Assembly (NCBI GenBank): GCA_964036665.1
Contig: OZ038527.1
Span: forward strand, 4,588,001-4,652,000
Direction of reading: 5' to 3'
Origin: Gordius sp. MW1
Lineage: Eukaryota; Nematomorpha; Gordioida; Gordea; Gordiidae
DNA: 64,000 nt
Shown here: piece by piece, positions 58,301 to 64,000 of the stretch
How the letters are laid out: each line of letters begins with the position of its first letter
Position numbering within the stretch: position 1 is the stretch's first letter
Made by a program: the position numbers and the translations under genes
Notes under the pieces: generated by a model
The model's input: only the letters and a program-made list of their open reading frames with translations
The model's database searches: none
What the model was told of the DNA's origin: nothing

Positions 58301-61300
58301 TTTCTATCAAAAAAACATTTGTTTGATGGCTGTCCGATGGAATGATAATAATATTGGCACAATGTTGTCATAGGGTCAAGCCTATCACCTCTATTGGTAT
58401 AATCACTAAAGCGAAAAAATAGAAATAAATTGTAATTCATTATCCTCATATGATCAAAATGTCTAATTGTTTTATGGGCGGTGTCGACCGCTTTGACCAA
58501 AATAAGGATGCAACTTGATTATCATTTCACGACAGAAAAGTGGTATTTTCCTATATTTGCTTTTCGGCTGGATCCTGCCCAAAATTCATAAGTACTATAT
58601 TGCTTCAATAGGGGAAAAATTACATTATGTAATTTCAAGAGAGAGATAAGGCAAAATTATTTAAAAAATAGGGACAACCGCCTAAACTGACATTAAACCC
58701 TAAATTAACTAATTTTAAGAATAATATAACATACATCAAAAAGTATCGTGTACTCAGAGACAGCTAGTAGAATTTTTTGTGCATATTGTAAAGTAGGCCT
58801 TCTCAAACATTGTTGGTCAATATTTCATAATAATTAATATATTTTATACTCATTGATGTTAGTTAATACATTTTTATGTATTTTATAAAAAAAATCATCA
58901 TTATTGTATACATAATTGTAAAATTTAATAAATTCTTTAAACGTGAGTATATTTGTGCTGCCCAGTGTAACCTGTAGGTGACACCCCTTTTTTTCTCAAA
59001 GTAAATAATTTTTTCCAAATTTTTTAATTGTTTACCTTTATTTAGCATGTAAGAAAGCCGAGAAAAAAATTTCATAACAATTTTTTTAGCCGAACTGGTT
59101 ATGGTACCTGTCGGGTTAATGAATTAATAAAATATGTTTGTACATTTAAAAAAAAATTTAAAAAAGGAACTTAAAAGGAACTGGAACTAGTTCCTTTTTA
59201 AAATGAGGAACTAGGAACTGGAACTAGTTCTATATTAGGCAAAGGAACGGAAACTTGACAAGTTTCTTTTTAAAAGGAACTTTTAACAGCTCTAGGTAAC
59301 ACTAAACAATTCCAAATGAAATTTGAAGGAAAATTTCTGACTATGTCAACTGTCGGAAATATATATATATACAAGATTAATAAATTTAACAGGGGCGTGG
59401 TGGGGTTTTTGGGATAGGCTTTGTCTTTGAACAAGAGCTCGCGGGTTCAAATCCCGATTTTCGCACTTAAAAAAAGATGTAAATTGTAAAATATATCACA
59501 TCGTCAACACGGCTGTCAGGACTGGATAGCCGAGCGTCACCCCTCATTCAAATGTCTTAAGAAGCTGACCACCTTATTGTGAACAGCTATTGCAAATTTA
59601 TTTTATAAGGAAATTTAACATTACTGAATTTATAATTGCCCTTTCTAGATTTGTCACCATGTAGACTAGATATTATAATGTGACAATTTATATGTAACGA
59701 ATTGCTGAATAAAATGTTAAGGGGCAATCTATTTAGATTCGTCTTTAATAATTCCTTTTAAATTTTTCTCAAAATTAGTTGTCTTAAGAAGCTGACCACC
59801 TTATTGTGAACAGCTATTGCAAATTTATTTTATAGGGAAATTTAACATTACTGAATTTATAATTGCCCTTTCTAGATTTGTCACCATGTAGACTAGATAT
59901 TATAATGTGACAATTTATATGTAACGAATTGCTGAATAAAATGTTAAGGGGCAATCTATTTAGATTCGTCTTTAATAATTCCTTTTAAATTTTTCTCAAA
60001 ATTAGTAACATTAAATAATTTACATGTTCGTACACGAATGGACATTTCAATGTTTTCCGCACCCCACACTTCCATTCCCGTATCGTAAGCCCCGATCCGG
60101 TTGAAGTACTCTTTATCAATAGAAAATAAACCACCGGCGATAGCGGGAGTTCTATAGTTTAAAAAATTATTGGAATATAGATTATGCCACTTTTATTGTT
60201 ATACTATATAATAATTTTGATATGTAAACCCTATTTTTAAACGAGTGTTTTCTGCGATATGTGATTTGCGAACAATGATAACATAGGTCTTGGTATGTAT
60301 TAATTCCAACATTGTTTGTAAAATTATTACATTTGAAAATAAAAGGTGTAAACTAAAATAATTAATACAATAAGGACCAAACTAGGCAAAAAATGGAAAA
60401 TTTGTCAAATGATCACAGATAAAGAGACGAAATTTTCATAAAGTCAAATAAAGTAGTATTAATTATAAGTGTTTTAAAGTAATGTAAATCTAATGACAAT
60501 ATTTTGCTATATGCATTTGAAAATTAAATAAATATTTTGTGCTATTTTTGCCATTTTTACTTAATATTCGTAGACTTTGTTATAAAAATTCTAATTAAAC
60601 TTGCATCCCTAAAAAAATTTGATTTTTTAATCTAAGTTTTTTAAAGCCACAACTTTTACATTTCTCGGATAGAGCTTAAATCTATCTAAGACAATTATTT
60701 CTTATCCGGCAAAATTTGCAATAAAATGCCGAAATAATACCTTTTTTTAATTTAATTTGTTTTATATACAATCAATTATATAATTTCTAATAATATAAAA
60801 TAACCCTAAGTGTTATATTTATTATAAATATATACCTAATAGGTGACGTATCGTCACCTTTTCTTCTTTCCATCTCACGTTCTGGACAATCATACCAGTG
60901 AAAAACGAGGGCCCAATCGAACCCTCCAATTTTAGTGTCCGAAGCACCGACGTATGCAAAATCGTGTGCTTCTATTATATCAATCACCGGAGACACAACG
61001 TGGCTCCTGAGTCAAAACATTTAATATTACAACTATTACCATTTAATTAAGAGCAACATTTTCAAATAAGCATCACAAATAAGAATATAAATTACTCCTA
61101 TAATTTCTTTTTCATAGCCAACTGTATATTAACGACAATATAAGCCAGTTTTTTCTAATAAATAACCAATCGCTTTTAAGTGTAATTCCTTACAGTCGAA
61201 AAAATTTGTTAAGAAAAAAAACTGAGCGTCATTAATTTGAAAACTTAAATCCTAATGGACAGACAAATTGAGGGTACTTTTTATAGAAGGAAATTTTTAA

Positions 61301-61909
61301 ATGGTATTGTGCACTTGTCTTTATGGATTTCGGCCAACAAAGGTTCAAGCCACCCAATGTTGACTTCGCAATGAGCATCCAAAAAGGTTAAAACCGGACC
61401 TTGGGCTTTACTAGCTCCAGCTACTCTGGCCTTAATCAATCCTGATCTCTCTGGCATCCTCAAAACCAGAAATTTCACTCTGTCCTGCAACGTCCGTAAA
61501 TAATCATCCAGTGGTCGTTTTAAATAATCTTTTAAAATGTATACATTTATCTCATGAATTTTTGCCAAATATATTGTTATACATTAAACATTTTTTCGTA
61601 TTTTTCGCACGATATGCAATGTTTAGATCAATCTTTATCTAATAAGCTACATTAGGATTTAATGATTATTTCTCTAATATTAATTTATGGATTATATAAT
61701 TAAATTACAATTTCTTAAATTTTGAAACATTTTTAATGAAACCTCTATCGCTAAAATCATCGACTAAAATAATTTCGACCAGGAGCTCCTTAGGGGTCCT
61801 ATTTATTATGCTGTGGACGTTGCGGAGTAGAGTAGTCCAAGCTTCATTGTGATAGACGATTATTATACTAGTCGCAGGCAAATCCCATTCATATTCCTTT
61901 CGGGCACAC
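52340..61909 (-). CDS. Polypeptide N-acetylgalactosaminyltransferase, GALNT1/13 type, paralog 3 (5' partial)
   Basis: Minus-strand exons 3-11: 61743-61909, 61315-61528, 60836-61006, 60034-60151, 54712-54892, 53837-53976, 53652-53747, 52654-52788, 52340-52486; GT-AG borders and the same phases as genes 1 and 2. Exons 1-2 (membrane anchor, SEMISL stretch) are not in the window. Visible: [27 protein letters not shown] (DxH), [39 protein letters not shown], and a lectin domain ending QQKW. The catalytic half is intact. Oddities: WGAEN for WGGEN, and all three lectin C-L-D triads are changed (CLN, CLT, CWT). Introns: intron 6 (54893-60033) contains a hAT with a nested piggyBac, a MITE-free tandem duplication and a SINE-like head; the others hold little. 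Closest to gene 2. The frame is open throughout the seen part. Confidence 0.9.
54430..54607. mobile_element. MITE of the CATGGGCGTAGCC family
   Basis: 178 bp, begins CATGGGCGTAGCCAGC and ends CTTGGCTACGCCCATG. It lies in intron 7 of gene 3, close to exon 7. Colinear with 21738-21913, differing mainly in the poly-C/G tracts. Confidence 0.75.
55840..55935. repeat. GGGGGCTTCGCCCCC hairpin array, second location
   Basis: Reads GGGGGCTTCGCCCCCAGACC, then GGGGGCTCCGCCCCC type units, the same family as 14101-14240 but inside a hAT element 41 kb away. Immediately downstream, near 55970-56005, lies a decayed CATGGGCGTAGCC MITE end. Confidence 0.75.
56040..57131 (+). pseudogene. hAT transposase relic (ZBED-like)
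   Basis: Broken frames in order: [13 protein letters not shown] followed, shifted, by [67 protein letters not shown], and the C-terminal dimerisation region [39 protein letters not shown]. That is the normal order of a hAT transposase. The final stop (57129-57131) directly abuts the piggyBac insertion. A PERSFNMG-like hATC core is kept; frameshifts and lost N-terminus make it inactive. Confidence 0.8.
57132..59115 (+). mobile_element. piggyBac-like element nested in the hAT
   Basis: Begins CCCGAGAGGTACCA and ends, on the other strand, CCCGACAGGTACCA. TTAA follows the right end (59116-59119); the left side is TTGA (57128-57131), one substitution from TTAA, the obligatory piggyBac target. Subterminal GTGTAACC(C/T)GTAGGT(G/T)ACAC palindromes occur near 57150, 57418 and 58967. 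It is about 1984 bp with a dead transposase. Confidence 0.8.
57860..58560 (+). pseudogene. piggyBac transposase relic
   Basis: Frame 57873-58208 has the catalytic-domain wording [44 protein letters not shown] and YNIYFDNFL (DDE-type acidic residues in SLDE, LDL and FDN). Shifted further on, near 58460-58500, comes [14 protein letters not shown], the piggyBac MGGVDxxDQ motif. The N-terminal third and the cysteine-rich tail are not readable. Confidence 0.8.
59391..59475 (+). mobile_element. tRNA-derived SINE-like head
   Basis: GGGGCGTGGTGGGG and GGATAGGC are followed by GCTCGCGGGTTCAAATCCCG, a convincing pol III B box (GGTTCAAATCC) with paired T-stem. The 3' part and a terminator or tail are not clear. 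No full cloverleaf, so not called a tRNA gene. Intron 6 of gene 3. Confidence 0.5.
59554..60006. repeat. Near-identical 227-bp tandem duplication next to exon 6 of gene 3
   Basis: Two units, 59554-59780 and 59781-60006, both start GTCTTAAGAAGCTGACCACC and end TTTTCTCAAAATTAGT. I saw almost no differences (one G/A). The right unit ends 27 bases inside the intron from the exon 6 donor at 60034. Confidence 0.9.
60152..60835. other. Intron 5 of gene 3
   Basis: AT-rich; no repeat, RNA gene or extra exon recognised. Confidence 0.5.
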
Positions 61910-61933
61910 CTAAACTCAAAATTGTAAAAAATT

Positions 61934-62450
61934 AATAAATCCCCACCTAAAAGGTCGGATGGATGGAATTTTATTAAACGGGGATTTATTAATCATTTCG
62001 TCCTCCCCCAAAAAGGGAGGACTAATTTTTGTTCCTATTTTATTTCTACCGACTAATCTTTAATAACTATCACCCCAGAAATAAGATAATAATTATAATA
62101 TCGTAATTTCGCTTTTTAACTACGCGAAAAATAATGATAATATGACTGCGCTTTTTAAAAGATAAAAATAAAATAATAACAAGCGATTGCGAACTCATGT
62201 TAATAAAATACGATTTTCATTCTATACTAATATAACGCGATGGCCATAAAAAGCGCTCGATCGCGATGGGTAATAAAATCTATTTTTAATCGTAGAGGGA
62301 TTAGGCACAATAGCGTATATTTATATGCGTGTGTGTGGGGGGGGGGGAATAAACAAACCAACAAAAATAAATAAGCTAATAAACAATCGTGTGTTACGCG
62401 TAAAGTAATAAAAATAAGTAATAATAATTCAGGGAGGGGGAAACACCACA
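61934..62450 (-). repeat. LTR, 3' copy (minus-strand sense)
   Basis: About 517 bp; minus-strand start TGTGGTGTTTCCCCC, end about CCTTTTAGGTGGGGATTTAT. Very similar to the other LTR, so the insertion is fairly young. Contains a run of G/C near 62335 of variable length. Confidence 0.8.
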
Positions 62451-63380
62451 CCTCCCCCTTTATCAAGAAGTCAAAGACTTGAAGTCCTGCCGATCCGATA
62501 AAGGTTCAGGGGTAACAAATTTAGTTCGAGGTCGAAGCGGTTTAACCTAAGGGTCGAGGCGGCGATCTACCATATTTCTTAATAAAAGTTCAAATAAATC
62601 ATAGGTATAACAAACAATATAATTTTTAAACAATTGCTGACATCTAGCCCATTCATTTAATATCGTTCTGCTTTTGCCCTCGGAACTGATTCATGGCAAC
62701 TGATTTCAATGAAATCCTGCACTGTGAATTAGTTGGGGTACTTCATGGCTACTGGACGTCGTCCCAGCTCTATACGCATGGCTACTGGACGTTGTCCCAG
62801 CTCTATAAAGCATCACTGGGCAACAGCTTCAACCAAAATTATAATCAATATATACTAAATCATCATCAAAAGGCTGTACCGTTTTACTTTTATTTTATAC
62901 CTACACTGTCCATTGTCATTTTATACATTATCATTTCTCTCGCCACCCCTTCCTAATTTTATAAAAACATGCGCAAACCGCCGAATAATATTCAAAGAAA
63001 GGCGGGGGGGTTTGGCCTAATATTGATTGATAACAATATAGTCGGCATATAATAATATATGTGAAAAAATCAAGTAAAATCTCTTACAATCATATTTAAG
63101 TATCGAATAATTGGTGTGAATCTATTTTTCATTTGTTGAAACTCAGGTATGCTTCAGTCTGGGTGGGTATTTGCTTAAGAATTTTCCCTTTCGTTAGATG
63201 TATTCGTGTCAGAGACTATTTCTTGCACTGAATTAACGAACGGAATAGCGAAGTGATTCAGGATTTTCATTCGTTTGAAGAATTTTGCCAGAGATTTGCC
63301 AATATTTTGTTTTGGAGTTGGTTGCCGAAGGTTCAATTGATCTAGTTCGTGGTTCGATTGCTTTTTAATCCGGCGCCACT

Positions 63381-63889
63381 AATATATCCCCACCTAAAAG
63401 GTCGGATGGATGGAAATTTTTAGTAATCATTTCGGTCCTCTTCCAAAAAGGGAGGACTAATTTTTTGTTTCCTTTTTATTTCTACCGAATAATCTTTATT
63501 TACTATCACACCAGAAATAATATAATAATTATAATATCGTAACAATTTCGCTTTTTAACTACGCGAAAAATAATGATAATATGACTGCGCTTTTTAAAAG
63601 ATAAAAATAAAATAATAACAAGCGATTGTGAACTCATGTTAATAAAATACGATTTTAATTCTATACTAATATAACGCGATGGCCATAAAAAGCGCTCGAT
63701 CGCGATGGGTAATAAAATCTATTTTTAATCGTAGAGGGAATAGGCACAATAGCGTATATTTATATGCGTGTGTGTGGGGGGGGGGGAATAAACAAACCAA
63801 CAAAAATAAATAAGCTAATAAACAATCGTGTGTTACGCGTAAAGTAATAAAAATAAGTAAAAATAATTCAGGGAGGGGGAAACAACACA
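63381..63889 (-). repeat. LTR, 5' copy (minus-strand sense)
   Basis: About 509 bp; minus-strand start TGTGTTGTTTCCCCC. Differs from the other copy by scattered substitutions and small indels. Confidence 0.8.
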
Positions 63890-64000
63890 ACAATATAACA
63901 TTAATTTTAATATTTTGGCGGCTATCGTAGAAAATATGACCTGCTCTTATTAAAATCTAAAAATTATAATAGTGCACGCATAAGAAGCGATTTATAAATT

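Larger units (their letters stand above)
54945..59294 (+). mobile_element. 4.35-kb hAT transposon with nested piggyBac
   Basis: Begins TAGAGCTGTTAAAGGAAC and ends, on the other strand, TAGAGCTGTTAAAAGTTCC. Subterminal regions are packed with GGAACTAGTTCC-type repeats, in both orientations. Flanks GTTAACAC (54937-54944) and GGTAACAC (59295-59302) form an 8-bp duplication with one mismatch. It carries a dead transposase (about 56040-57131) and a GGGGGCTTCGCCCCC array, and was itself hit by a piggyBac element. It lies in intron 6 of gene 3, antisense to that gene. Confidence 0.8.
61934..63889 (-). mobile_element. Non-autonomous LTR retrotransposon (TRIM-like)
   Basis: Two nearly identical long direct repeats (61934-62450 and 63381-63889) enclose about 930 bp with no coding capacity. 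On the minus strand the upstream LTR is followed two bases later by TGGCGCCGGATT (primer binding site complementary to a tRNA 3' end, 63378 downward), and the downstream LTR is preceded by the purine run AAAGGGGGAGG (polypurine tract, near 62451-62461) and starts TGTGGTG. No target duplication was clear. It lies upstream of exon 3 of gene 3, within intron 2 if the gene continues beyond 64000. Confidence 0.8.

Noticed and set aside
62693-62956. 87-codon open frame inside the LTR element
   Set aside because: Antisense to the element, contains a short tandem duplication, and resembles no gag or pol domain.

Overview
The window looks like nuclear DNA of an arthropod, most likely an insect. It is strongly AT-rich, has spliced genes with GT-AG introns, and is dense in eukaryotic transposons of insect type (RTE-like LINEs, hAT, piggyBac, pogo-like, Gypsy relics, MITEs). 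The species cannot be named from the sequence.

The only host genes I can support are three paralogous polypeptide N-acetylgalactosaminyltransferases (EC 2.4.1.41, GALNT1/GALNT13 type, like insect pgant5). These are type II Golgi enzymes that start mucin-type O-glycosylation. I rebuilt them exon by exon from conserved motifs, splice sites and matching intron phases. Gene 1 (717-10464, +) and gene 2 (20924-46779, +) each have 11 coding exons with an intact conceptual frame (572 and 589 aa). Gene 3 (52340-61909, -) shows exons 3-11 and is convergent with gene 2; its first two exons should lie beyond 64000. The internal exons have the same or nearly the same lengths and the same phases in all three, so the genes arose by duplication of a spliced gene. 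Genes 2 and 3 share changes that gene 1 lacks (a WG[T/A]EN core, FAY and RRKGD wording), so they look like the younger pair.

Layout: 1-460, end of a ZMYM1-like hAT element. 717-10464, gene 1, with MITEs in its introns. 10465-20923, intergenic, holding a Gypsy relic (about 11.4-13.3 kb) and a 4.3-kb block of hairpins, minisatellites and tRNA-like segments (about 13.9-18.2 kb). 20924-46779, gene 2, whose 13.2-kb intron 4 is a sink for TEs: several RTE-type LINE copies (one with a 17-bp target duplication), Penelope-like pieces, a nested pogo-like MITE, a hAT fold-back element and an unidentified broken reading frame. 46780-52339, intergenic between the two convergent stops, with a LINE copy split by a hAT element and LTR-element debris. 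52340-61909, gene 3, whose intron 6 carries a 4.35-kb hAT with a piggyBac inside it. 61934-63889, a short non-autonomous LTR element on the minus strand.

The three enzymes probably act in the same compartment on overlapping or successive substrates. All keep the DxH metal site and the VGH[V/I]FR histidine, but the sugar-binding CLD triads of their C-terminal lectin domains decay progressively and are all changed in gene 3.
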